From the NCBI GenBank assembly GCA_963930655.1, contig OZ005607.1:16634374-16698373 (forward strand): a stretch of 64,000 nt of DNA, read 5' to 3'. The notes beneath the pieces were generated by a model. It was not told the DNA's origin. It was given only the letters and a program-made list of their open reading frames with translations, and did not search any database. Source of the DNA: Myrica gale. Its lineage: Eukaryota; Streptophyta; Magnoliopsida; Fagales; Myricaceae. Both the position numbers and the translations under genes were made by a program. Each line of letters begins with the position of its first letter. Position 1 is the first letter of the stretch. Shown in pieces: positions 34,600 to 45,989 of this stretch.

Positions 34600-35620
34600 A
34601 GAGAGAGACTTTGGAGTGTTGTCTTTGCTGCAAAATATGGGTGCTCGCCTGGTGGTTGGAGAACTCCTTCGAGTCGTGGGTCATACGGTGTTAGCCTTTA
34701 GAGATTCATTAGCAAAGGTTGGGGTGACTTTAGTTAGCATATCAGATTTTTGGTGGGTAGCGGAGTAAGGGTTAGGTTTTGGCATGACTGTTAGTGTGGC
34801 GATAAACCTTTGTCTATTGCATTCTCGGTTGTTTATATTCTCTGTCTCGTTGCAGGGAGGCTACGGTGGTGGATTGTTTGGTGGGGAATGTTGGTCATGC
34901 CGTGTGGAATGTTCCCTTTCTTAGATCGGCGAATGATTGGGTTGGAGGACTTTTTTGCGTTCTTCTCCCTTTTGTATGTGACAGAGCTTAGGGGAGGGGA
35001 GGAAGACAAGTTATCTTGGATGGGTTCTAAGGATGAGAAATTTTGGTTAAGTCTATGTATACTCTCATTGTTGGTAGGACTAGCTTGTCTTTTCCTTGGA
35101 AAGGGGTGTGGAGGTCAAAATGCCATATGAGGGTCTCTTTCTTTGTGTGGGAGGCTATGCATGAGAGAATTCTTACTACCGATAATCTTCGTAGAAAGGG
35201 AGTATAAATTGCTGATTGGTGCTATCTTTGTCGTTGTGATGGGGGATCGGTTGACTTTATACTTCTCCATTGTTCTTTGGCGCGAGTGCTTTGGAATCAT
35301 GTTCCCAATATTGTGAATTTTCATTGAGTTATGCCAGAGAAGGTGGTGGATGTGTTGTGGAGTAGGAAGATGAAGCTTTCCAACCCTTTCGCTAAGGCTA
35401 TTTGGAGAATGATTTTCTCTTGTGTTTGGTGGTATCTTTGGAGGGAACATAACAATAGATGTTTCAAAGATTGTTCCATCTTTCGTTAAGTTGCAGGGAT
35501 TAATGTTACTTTCTATTTTCTATTGGGCTAATGTGGTGTTAGGCTGCCCTTTTGTTGATTTTCAAGATTTTCTTAGTTTTGTTGCTTGTTTGGAGTAAGT
35601 GATTTCGGTATAGTCCTTTG
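34600..35620 (+). pseudogene. LINE (L1-type) 3' remnant with zf-RVT domain
   Basis: In shifting plus-strand frames, conserved pieces of the zinc-finger RVT region that follows reverse transcriptase in plant L1 elements can be read. Examples are RVSFFVWEAMHERILT, a WCYLC motif, and CVWWYLWREHNNRCF near 35420-35460. Several stop codons and shifts interrupt them. The 106-codon frame at 34810 is one surviving segment. The RT core itself is not present. Long decayed. Confidence 0.7.
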
Positions 35621-36051
35621 TACTGCTATCACTTTTTCTAATAAGATTGACATACTTTCGTAATAGCTTATTGGCTCGGAGTTGTTTTATATGATGGCCC
35701 ATTTTTTGTTAATAGTCCATAGTTTAGTCTTTTGGCGTTCTCTCAATAAAAAAGTTTAATTTTCTTTTATTACTTACTTTGTTTTTGATTTATCAAATAA
35801 GGAGATTATAAGAGCTTTTGTTTTCGCTTGTACTTTTAATATCACGCCTGTAATGAGATTTTAGATAATTAATTTCTTTACTCCAATTAAAATTATATTT
35901 TTACTTTTGAAGTTTTTCTACACCTTGTTGAGACTTTCCTGTTGAATCTTCCGTTGTTTTCTTTCGAGGGCATTTTGGTTATTTGAGGATCAAGATATTT
36001 TTGTGCTATAATCTAGAGGTTAATACGAGCACGGGGCATGACACTTAATAT

Positions 36052-36601
36052 TACCGAGCCAATCTGATCTCCCCCCAACTGAGCCACATCTTCAGTCCAA
36101 GCCCACAAAGGCTTCCTAAGACATAAGAGGCACGTTACTTTAGATTCTCAGTAATGGTCTTTTAATGTTTGGTAGAGCTTTTTCGAGTTGGTGAGCAAAA
36201 TTAAGCGCCACAGTTTTTCGAGAGATGTTGCAAAAAGAAAAATAAGTCTATATTCTTGTTTGTTACTGTCATATATACAGATTTATTGTATATTTTGGGT
36301 GTCATATATGCAGATTTTATTTACTGTTACATGTGCGATTTTTTGCGATGCAGTAAGCTGCTCATGTTCTCATTACAATTGCAATATTGGCTTGCCTGGT
36401 CCCATAGATGGCTTTTCTTTATGAAAAAAAAAATCGCTTGCCCTATTACATGTTAGATGATGCCACTTCCCACTTTACTTTAGTCCACGGTTAAAGTAGC
36501 TTAACATTTAACTGCATTTTACCAATGATTTTAGTAAATTCATGTATATATACTTCGGTTTATTTTTATATCTTTTTTTTATTCCAATTTGTTTTATTTA
36601 G
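36052..36601. other. Upstream region of YLS8 ending in a splice acceptor
   Basis: AT-rich. It ends in a long pyrimidine tract and TTATTTAG (36594-36601), so the exon with the YLS8 ATG is probably preceded by a 5'UTR intron. No other gene seen. Confidence 0.45.
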
Positions 36602-38582
36602 GGAGGGATGTCGTACTTGTTGCCACACCTGCACTCCAGATGGGCTGTAGATCAGGCCATCTTGGCTGGGAAGAACGTCTCGTTGTCATCCGTTTTGGCC
36701 ACGACTGGGATGAGACCTGCATGCAGGTTCATTCTCTCTCTCTCTCTAATCTTGTAATTTTGGGGCCCTCTCTTTATCTGTTGGAGAGGCTTTTGCGATC
36801 TGTTTAATATCCAAATTAATTCTGAAGCTGCCCTAATTCGTACATTCCTTGTATATAAAGTGATCTCTTGAACTCACTGTCCTTGTATATTTTTCAGCTT
36901 TTAGGATTTTTTCACATTTCATGCATATCTCATTTCGTCTAGATCTGGCTATGCACTTGATTTAGGGTTTGTCCTATGATTTACTTTTGTAAATATGTTT
37001 ACTTGTTTTACATGTGTTTGGAGAGTGCCTGAAAATGAAGCCAAATTAAAAGGTTTTAATGTCACATGTAAAAACTCATATTTTTCAAAACAATCTAGGC
37101 TCAGAATTTTTGGAAACCGTTTCTTTTCACCCCCAATGCTCCTTGTATCTCTCTGTTTTGACCTCGGCGATGCCCATCTTCCCCATACTGCTTTCATAGC
37201 CCAAGCCTCTTGTAGTCCCAACCTTTTCTTGCCATTCAGGCCTCTCTCGTTCACACTCCTTTCTTTTTCTTTTGCACTCATCTCTCTCTCGACACATCTT
37301 GCTCTAGTTCTGCTGTCAGTGAACCTTCCCTCGAGATCTCTCAAGTAGTCGTCTTTCTTTTTGCTGTCTTCGACCAGATATTTTGTTTGTTTAGTGAATG
37401 CTTCTATTTTATGTAGTTGATTTGTTTAGATTTTAGTTTTGTTAGTCTGTGAAAGGAAAGTGATTCGCATAAGAGGCTTTGGTTGGAAAACTTTTTCAAC
37501 CAACATTGAGACATTCATACCTGGGATCTTCACGTAATACCTAGGACAATGTTGTTTTTGTGTTGAATTCATGGGTGTCCTTTTGAGTTTCGATGGTTAG
37601 GTTATTTAGTAGTTAATATCCGTGCTTTGCTTTGCTGTCTATGTACCAATACAGTTCCTCTTAACTCTCTTGGCTAACAAGAAGCCTGTGGATGTGGTTA
37701 CTAAAACGTTACTTAAATGAAGGCTGTGATATTTTATGTTGATTCGAGTGTCAGTTATGTTCTAATGGTGAATATCAATATGTTGGGGAAGTTGCCAATG
37801 AGGATATGTTTCTTTTTCTGAATGCAATAGATTTTAATAAGCAGATTGCTTGATCTATTCATGTTGAAAACTTGTCAGAGGGAACATGTCTTGTGATAGT
37901 CATGCGCACGTTCCATAGATTTGGAGAGCAAATGGTGTACTATGGTGTTGTCCCAAAAAGCATTAAATTTGTTATAGGACCTACCTTAAAGGTTTCGATT
38001 GCAAATGTGTTGTATTATGGTGTTATCCCAAGATGTTAGATTTTTGTATATTTGGTATGATTTTTTCTAGAGAACATTTGAATCAAGTGTATTTTGCAGC
38101 GTTTTTTAAATCTCGAATTCACAGTAAAATGTTATAATATAGTTACTTAAATCGTATTCTTTGCTCTATGATTATCTGTCCCGGTTTTTTTTTTCTTTTT
38201 TTCCAAGACTTGTAAATGCTGCATTTATTATTACTATGTAATTATGGTGTAATTGATATGTTTTGGATTATAGATGGATGAAGTGCTGGCATCTGTTGCT
38301 GAGACACTGAAAAACTTTGCGGTATTATATCTTGTGGACATTACTGAGGTGCCTGATTTCAACACAATGTACGAGCTGTATGACCCATCCACAGTGATGT
38401 TCTTCTTCCGAAACAAGCATATTATGATCGACCTCGGGACCGGAAACAACAACAAAATTAACTGGGCTATGAAATACAAGCAAGAGTTCATTGACATTCT
38501 GGAGACAGTCTACCGCGGGGCAAGGAAGGGTCGTGGTCTTGTGATTGCTCCAAAGGACTACTCCACCAAGTATCGCTACTAA
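36602..38582 (+). pseudogene. YLS8: YLS8/DIM1, U5 snRNP thioredoxin-like protein, with one-base frameshift in exon 1
   Basis: Encodes the thioredoxin-fold DIM1 protein of the U5 / U4-U6.U5 spliceosomal particle, normally 142 residues and nearly invariant in eukaryotes. Coding exon 1 (ATG 36608 to 36726, 119 nt) begins MSYLLPHLHS. Exon 2 (38274-38582) starts MDEVLASVAE, contains ITEVPDFNTMYELYDPSTVM and ends DYSTKYRY. The junction (CMQ|MDEV) has GT/AG borders and the expected position. Exon 1 should be 120 nt. One base is missing between 36668 and 36669 (GCTG-GGAAGAA where GCT GAG GAA GAA is expected), so RLVVIRFGHDWDETCMQ lies in another frame. As I remember the family, R11 (for G) and a KYKQ (for KDKQ) are also unusual. 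Introns are retained, so it is not a processed copy. Either a recent pseudogene or an assembly error. Confidence 0.85.
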
Positions 38583-39689
38583 TTAATAAAATTATTGAGG
38601 TTTGTAAAAGGTCATATCTCCAAACCCTATCAGATTGATGCCATGTATTATGAAAGTTGGGAGTTGATTTGAGAAGTCTGATCGGGAAAACCTATTGCTT
38701 GAAACTTGGAATACTATTAAATTAATTGACGTCTCGAAGAAAACTTCAATCTCTAATCCTTTCTTTTTTATCAGCTTCATGAGAAAATTGATATCACTTT
38801 GCCATAAGCTTAAACATTTTTCTTACATGCGTTTCATGGTTCTCTCTTTTGTTTTCTAGATTTACCGAGCCTATTTATATATATAGGGTTCTCTACCTAT
38901 TTGGTCTTGTGTTTTGAACAATTTTAATAAATAGTTTTTGAGTTTTTAAATGGATTATAAATATCTTTGAATTTGTAATTTTTATCAAACAAGTCATTCC
39001 GTTAAATTTTTATTAATAAAGTTAACGATTTACACTTCTATTCTGATTTTAATTCTAAGTTGACATATGTTTTTTAAATTAAATAAATTAGTAGCTCAAT
39101 TACGTTTTTAGCCTTTTATTCTTTTTCTTTTAATTTAAACTAGCTACGTGGGTTCACTAAATGAATATGGGGCCTAAATGAATTTCCCAAATCAAAATGT
39201 CGTGGATGACTAATTGTATCTTCTCATGGCCATTCCACAAAGCATTGAGGATCGATGCAAATATAGCCACATTAAGTATTAAAAAAGAAATTAAAGAAAA
39301 GAAAAGAAAAGATAAAATGGATGGAGGATTGCTTAAGATGAGTTATCGTACGAGGAAGACATAATACATGTGATACCCACGAAGAAGATGCAAATCCAAG
39401 TAATGCAGGCGCATCAAAAATCATTGTTGATTTGTGTTACGTGGCCTAGGAACACTTACCTTCAAAATAGTTCAAAGTGGAAGGAGTCCAAGGTATATAA
39501 ATATAACATTGATATCACATACTAGCAATGTGAGAAGGATCCTATACTTCAAAATAGTTGGTAATATTCCATCACACTCAGTCGTTTCAGCATCCATTCG
39601 GGCTGGTTGTACATTAACTAAACTTTTCCTAGTCTCGGACTAACATTGTTGTACCGACGTCACCCCTTGCGCCCTACGATTGAAACTAA
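38583..39689. other. 3' flank of YLS8, no gene seen
   Basis: AT-rich intergenic DNA. Frames here are short and undiagnostic. Confidence 0.45.
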
Positions 39690-40442
39690 GAGAGGTATGA
39701 TGTAGTCTCTGATAATATTTGTTACGTGACTTAGGAGTGAAATCCAAGGATTAAGGCAACCATAGGGGGTGAATTGAGTTTTTAAAAACTTTACTAAAAA
39801 AATAAAAAATCTCATCCAAGCAAGCAATAAGTAAAGAAATAGGACTAGAGATATCAAATGCTTTGATTTTTTAGGTGGTTCGACAACCTTGTTTGTGTCA
39901 ATCCCTCAAGCTTAAGCTCAAGCTCTTTCACCGAGCCTTGGGGCTTTCTACTATTAACCCTTATAGCCAAGGAAATAGCTTTTACACAAAGCTTAAGAAG
40001 ACCCTCCCAAGCTTCAACCCCTTTGGTGATATGCCTACACCAAAGTCACAAGAGTGCTCAAGCTCTTCCTTTACACTTTGTAGATGATCATTACAACAAT
40101 TAGTAATCCCTAGAAGTTTAGATGATACACTGCAAAACTATTTCCAAAGCTCACACTAAAACAAAGCTTGAAAATTTTGAATATGTGTAGAGAGCTTTTA
40201 GAAAATGTTTAGAAGGCTTAGAGAATATGGTAGCTCGAAAATAGAAGTTTTGACATCCCTTTTAATACTCTTGAAATTCTCTTTTTATAAACCCCTATTG
40301 AACTCGTGGTTCTTATGTCTACAGAAAATTTCTAGCCTATCGGTCGACCGCTATCCACTTACCAGTGGATCCGGTACCTATTACCATTAGCTTTTCTACG
40401 ATTCTCAAGATTTAAAAAATATTCTCGACATGTCATACCGGT
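39690..40442. mobile_element. Decayed LTR-type retroelement fragment
   Basis: Contains GGGGGTGAATTGAGTTTTT (39761) and GTGGTTCGACAACCTTG with following TCAAGC motifs, features common in old plant LTR sequences. A similar motif block is at 56250-56430, and a complementary CACCCCCCTCTTGGG is at 57787. It also has GGTCGACCGCT near 40345. The family was not determined. Confidence 0.4.
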
Positions 40443-40650
40443 CTGTTGGAAATATGCCATCAAAACTAGTTATTTAGAATAATTAAAAGATGATTATTTC
40501 TTTTATAATCACGTGTATTTATTATTAATTGGAAATTATGTTGTATCATAGGATGTTACATAGTTATATTGTAAAAAAGTCATGCCAATGATTAATGAAT
40601 CAAAGGCGGAGAATATGATTTTTCAATTCCTTGTTCACTTGACAGTTGTT

Positions 40651-40851
40651 CTAGACTGAGATACATATTTTTATATATATAGGTCTACACTTGTTGTGCC
40701 TCTATTAAAAAGGATGATAAACTCTGTCATTTGAGGTGATGATCTTAAGCAGACGAGTGAGTGCACTGTAATAGTACATGCACTGAACAAGATCAAATGT
40801 GAATACCTTCTGGAAATGATCACTCTAGACTGAGATACATATTTTTATTGT
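40651..40851. repeat. 177-bp tandem duplication inside the copia LTR
   Basis: Copy 1 is 40651-40827 (CTAGACTGAGATACATA to GATCACT). Copy 2 is 40828-40848 plus 52416-52566, interrupted by the chromovirus. Joining copy 2 across the insertion restores the copy 1 sequence exactly around the site. Confidence 0.9.
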
Positions 40852-43800
40852 CACGCCCCGAACGGCATCCGACAGGGACTGTGACAGCCGTGAGCTATCA
40901 CCGGGATGGCTCCAGCGTTCTTACTTACATACTTACGTGCTTACGGCGGAGACATACAGGATCGCGAGGGATTCGAGCTAAATCATACATAATCAGGGTT
41001 CTCATTAAGTTTTTCATACAAAACATATATAACATATTAAAAGCTAACTAGTGACGATCAAGCCACTATCATCAAAATTTTGAACATAATTCTTGTGCTT
41101 CTATGTCAGGTAGTCCTCCTGACTCTCTTCACCTGAGGCATCTGGAATAACACAATTTTGAAAACGTGAGTAAAAAAGACTCAGTAAGGGAAAGACATAA
41201 ATTTGAAACATGCTCTTGACTTATGCTTGCTTAATCATGAAAAGAAACTTGATAAGTGATGCACATGCATGTCATGGATATGCATATGCTCTTGCTTAAA
41301 TTCGGCCTCAGGCCCTTGAAAATCTTTCTTTCATACTTGCTTGTAAAATTGGCCCTTGGCCCTTGAAAATCACTTATTCATACTTGTGCCATTCTTGGCC
41401 TTTTCATAATTATTTCATATATCTTATTGTGGGCTCGCTCCATTTAACCCCTGAAGTCAGGGTTGTGCGTTCCCTTTGGAACCGTCCCCGAATTCCCTTG
41501 GAGACCTTACATATAGTCAAGCTAGCGCACCTTCTCGCATTCGTCCTTCAGTGGCTAGACATGACCCTTGGAGGCCCACACCTTCTCAATGTCCTTCAGT
41601 GTGGTTTGCACAGCCTCGTGGACTCACCCATCCTTCTTGCATTCGTCCTTCGGTATGGAAGTCCATCTTGATGGTACGGTACCGACCAGTGCCCCTTAAC
41701 TTAATTTATCGTTTCATAAAAATTTTCATAGTCTTTCCATAACATCATTGCATAAACATTCTCTTTGAAAAATTCATGCAATGCACATGTCGTGTCATGC
41801 TCGATTAAAATCTCATGTTTGTTCATGAAACGATGCAGTGTGTCATTCCAGTTTTGAAAAGAACCGCTTACTGTCCACTTACTATTCCACTTACACTTGG
41901 TCTTCCTTGGTAGTGTATAAGACACGTGGATCGCCTACAAGCGATTCAAATATTTCTCAGACTTTAAGAAATAGTACGTAATCATTAAATATTTGCATTT
42001 TTGAAATCGGTTATTAACCAAAGATATATATATATATATATCGCTGAAATTCTTTTAATCATTTAAAAAATATTTTATTTACTCCTCTCTTTAACTAATA
42101 TTCAAAACTTAGTTTATTAAATCATTAATATTTTTATTGCAATATAATATATATTTATCCATGTCTTGATTAGGGTTTAATTAACACCAACGGATTTAGG
42201 ATCAGACTTAAGTCTCTCATTATTTCATGTGCTCTACTTAAATCTTACATTAAACCACTAATAGCTTTAATCATGATTAAATCTTGATTTGGACCTTAAA
42301 CCTCAGTCAATCCGAAATACTAGCCCTAACTAGGGTTCCGAATAATATTTTCATTACATGTTTATGGTTCCTCAATATTATTCCAATTAGCCAAATCCCC
42401 AACACAACAATTATAAGCTATTTATCATAATTTACAATTAGGGTTCTTTTACTTTAACCATTCAGCCAACACTAATTTTATGCATCCTTTAATCACAACT
42501 TCAACTCCAATGGTGATCCCATCCTCCATTCAACAATTTCACAACCTAGGATCTAAGAATCCAAATACCAACACAATATATCATGCTTATACCATTCGGC
42601 CAACACATGTTTTCATCCAAATAATTAGGTTTTCTTTTGTTTCCTTCAATTTGCATGCATCCTTTACCTAACATAATTATCTACCATTCATTAAGTCATA
42701 AATCTTGCACATATCATGGACAATGTCCAGATCTAAACATATACAAAATTATACATGAAGACCTAAGCATATCATATTCGGCCATACCTCAAAATGTCAC
42801 ATTTTTCATGCTAAAAATTATAACATGCATATCCTTTGCATTTGTGACCTAACTAGCATGCATCAACTTCATATCTTCATCAAATACTCCCATCAACAAT
42901 AGATCTATACTTTAGGAACTTCGACAACAATAGATCTAAGGAAATATCCAACTTACATTCGGCCAAACATACATAAGTCTAGATCTAAACTTATCTAACA
43001 TACATTGTTCTCCTTTTGTATTTATGACCTATTTGCATGCATTAACTCCATAGATCCGAACCTTTTTCACATGTACATTATTTTTACATCATCAAGACCA
43101 TAGTTAAACACTTAGATCTAATATTAGAGAGTCCAACAACACAAGATCTAAGCATATAATTCGGCCATCATTATACTAAACCAACAACATCACATTTTTG
43201 GTCTTACCTTGTTGATTATCCCAAGCTTGAGTACCTAGAAAAATAAAATGCCCTAGGTTAGTACTTATGAAAACTTTAGGTAAGATTATCAAATAAAACC
43301 AAGCTTACCTCTACCTTCACCAAACTTTTACCTAAACTCCTCTTTCTTCCAAGTTTCGGTTCACCCTCCTTAGAATATGTCCAAGCTTGATTTGTGGTGA
43401 TAATGTGGGTTCTATGGTGGGTAAAAGAATGTAGTAAGCTTGAATGATTAGTCCTAATGGAAATGGACTAACTTCTTCAAGAGAAATGAGGCTAATGATT
43501 AGGGTTTTCAAGGAAGAAATGGGGTTGCACAAGGAGAGATTTGGTCACCACAAAAGAGGTCTAACTTAGGTTCTTGGAGTGTGATTTAGAAGGCAAGAAG
43601 AATGTGGGCTAGAATGCAAGAGGAAAAGGAAGTAAACCTTGAGCTTTGATGTGTGGTTCGGCCAAGAGAAGAAAGTGGGAGGGTTGAGAGCAAAATGCAA
43701 TATTCGGCCAAGTGAGGAAGAAATGGAGTGAAATGAAATGCTAGGTGTGAAGTGTGAGACAATTGAATCTCCCAAGGAGAGTTAATGCTATGACAATGAC

Positions 43801-44933
43801 AAAGACAAGGTGAGAATGACATGAGAGAAGTGTGAAGGAGGGAAAAGGGGGATGAATGGGGTTGGCCGGCCAATGCTCTTCTTCTCTCCTCATCTCTTCA
43901 ACTTTTTCTCACATCACTCTTGTCTCCCAAAGCATGGCTTGCATTGAATTGATTTCTCTCTCCCCTCACATGATCCCTACGTAAATCCCACTTCTCCCTT
44001 GCTTTTTCTCTTCTTTTTACTTCCATGTGTTGTCTTGTCTCATTAAATGCATCTTACACATCTTACACTTCACATGGCAATTTACTTTTGGCTTTTCAAT
44101 TCACCACATGCTCATTCACGTAAAAGCCATGTCCTTGACTCTCATTTGCTTTGTTTGGTTGCCTTCCAACCAACTTAGTTACTATCACATTTGAAATGCA
44201 ACTAACTTTCAACTTGGTTACTATTTCACCTAACTTATCTCTTATAAGCTCTCTAGCTTATCTAATCCATTCCATTAGCTTATCATCTCATAAGCATGAT
44301 ATCTTATCTTATGATAATGGCTCCAGCCTATCTCTACAATAACCACAAGGACTTATCACCCTAAAAGTTTCCTAACCTATCATCATGCTTGCTTATCACT
44401 ATGATAAGCAAGTGTGCTTATCATTTTAAATCTCTCTTAAACCTTATCACATGCTTAAATAACTTATCATTTAATATTCTAATGAAAATTCTACTTATTA
44501 ATCTAGGCCACATGGTAATAATATATGCCACATATGAATGACACAAAATATTCAATCAATTTCTCAAAAGGAAATTCATGATTTTATCCATTAACTATTT
44601 TCGGCCTATATAAAGAAATCTTCAATCAAAATTTAAATTTTATGGACCATGAAACATATTAAGTAAATGAAAAATATAAATTCATAAGAGAGAAACTTAC
44701 CTTGCAAATTTCGGCTCCTAGGAAAATATAATTTAAACTTTGTATAAAAATGACAAGAAAATTATTTAGGAAATTTCATGAAATAAAATCCCATTTTAAT
44801 CAATGTACCATAACATAAAGATTAGGCCATACATTGGCCAAAAATATGGTCCCATGATAAAATTAAAGCTAATACATCGGAAAATAAAAGATAATACATA
44901 AGAAATAACTTAGGAGAAAATCAGGGTCTCACA
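40849..44933 (-). repeat. 3' LTR of the chromovirus (4085 bp)
   Basis: Full-length copy. Positions 41319-44933 match 48799-52410 with scattered substitutions and tiny indels. Several duplicated small frames in it (for example at 41363, 43566 and 43586) occur in both LTRs and are not genes. It contains an (AT)n tract near 42025. Confidence 0.92.
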
Positions 44934-44948
44934 TTCTCCCCTCCTTAT
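44934..44948 (-). promoter_or_regulatory. Polypurine tract of the chromovirus
   Basis: On the minus strand AAGGAGGGGAGAATG directly precedes the 3' LTR start TGTGAGACCC. This is the expected position for plus-strand priming. Confidence 0.85.
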
Positions 44949-44973
44949 AAAAATTCCGTCCTCGGAATTTCTT

Positions 44974-45828
44974 TTACCACCAATAATTTTGTCCTGACTG
45001 CGAAGGTGCAGCAGGTCCATAGGGGTAGGGACGAACATTCGTGCTTGTCCCACTACTAATCTCCCCCTGATAAACGTGGTCTGGGGAATTACTCCCCGTC
45101 CAAGACTGTGATCTAGTTCCTTGGCTTGGTTCGTCTATACTAGGGTCATGGATTATGTTTTCGGGTGGTCCATGATACTTAGGTCTAGACTCTACTTCTT
45201 GTGAGGAAAAGTGGGTCTCAGATGCAGCGTCTTGAGCCCTAACTCTTCTACGATGTCTTCTCTCGTTACATCGCCTAGGTGTACACTCCTGTCTCGAGTT
45301 ACGACGTCTAGGTTCCTCCCGAGGTCGTTCTCTCGTCTCATTAGGTATCAGATGTTGTTCCATGGGTTCTTCTTTCGGATCCTCTTCTGGATCCTCTTCT
45401 GGGTCCTCCTCTGGATCCTCTTCTGGATCTTCCTCAAAGTTTTGTGGTAAAACGATTCTTAAGGGAATGACATTTATTGGCGACTCTGGCCAATAAATAC
45501 CCTCCATATATCCAGATCAATCTGGAGATAAGGGTTGACCCCACCTGGAAGGTCCAGGTTGGTCTAGTGCCGGGGGTGGCGGGGGCTGGTATGTCCCCGC
45601 CATACCTTGCTGCCAATAAGATACATGAGTTTGGTACGCTCTTCTCGGGTCCCCTCTATCGGTCTCATGCGATGCGTGAGTCGGAGCCTCATGGCTTCCC
45701 GACGGTCTTGTCGAACCTTGGGTTCTATGGTTAACCCTGAACAGGCTGCGATACTCAGGTGCTGTCATCCTTCTCTGAGAAGGCGTGCCCGAATGCTGGG
45801 AACGTGGGGGTTGACTACTCGGTGGCAT
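44974..45828 (-). pseudogene. Additional ORF between chromodomain and 3' LTR (acidic-repeat protein, one internal TGA)
   Basis: A single reading frame of about 284 codons, ATG at 45826-45828 to the stop at 44974, interrupted once by TGA (45517-45519). The two parts (103 and 177 codons) are in the same frame. The N-terminal part is Pro/Ser/Arg-rich (MPPSSQPPRSQHSG; YQPPPPPALDQPG). The centre holds five EEDP units encoded by a degenerate 12-bp tandem repeat (about 45378-45435), followed by an Arg-rich stretch (RRCNERRHRRRVR) and a Tyr/Trp-containing tail. No domain recognised. Its location after the chromodomain and before the polypurine tract makes it an 'additional ORF' of the element. It is not the usual gag, which lies 5'. 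Function unknown. Confidence 0.6.
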
Positions 45829-45989
45829 CTGACATCATAATACAGTGGTCAGTCATATGCATATACAAAATATCATCATATATTACAAAGAATTATCATT
45901 CTTTATGCAAGGAAATAATAATAAATATCAGACAATAATTACTCATCCACATCAATCAATCGATAGAGAAGATAGTAAATATTCAATTC

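Larger units (their letters stand above)
32100..36051 (+). mobile_element. Degenerate LTR-like region (chromovirus type) with nested SINE and LINE
   Basis: Ends in GGGGCATGACA at 36051, similar to the inner LTR end (GGGGCGTGACA when read on the element strand) of the chromovirus at 40.8 kb. It contains a leader-like GCAAGGAGAAGCAAGAA followed by AAGGTAAGGG (32590-32630) comparable with GTCAAGGAGAAGCGAAG at 63184. The left boundary is unclear, so this is an inference from end motifs. Confidence 0.3.

Noticed and set aside
37000-37348. 117-codon and 131-codon opposing frames
   Set aside because: They lie in the YLS8 intron between proven exon borders and have no domain.
41363-44342. Numerous frames in the region, repeated at 48844-51819
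   Set aside because: They are the same sequences in both LTRs of the chromovirus, and LTRs are non-coding.
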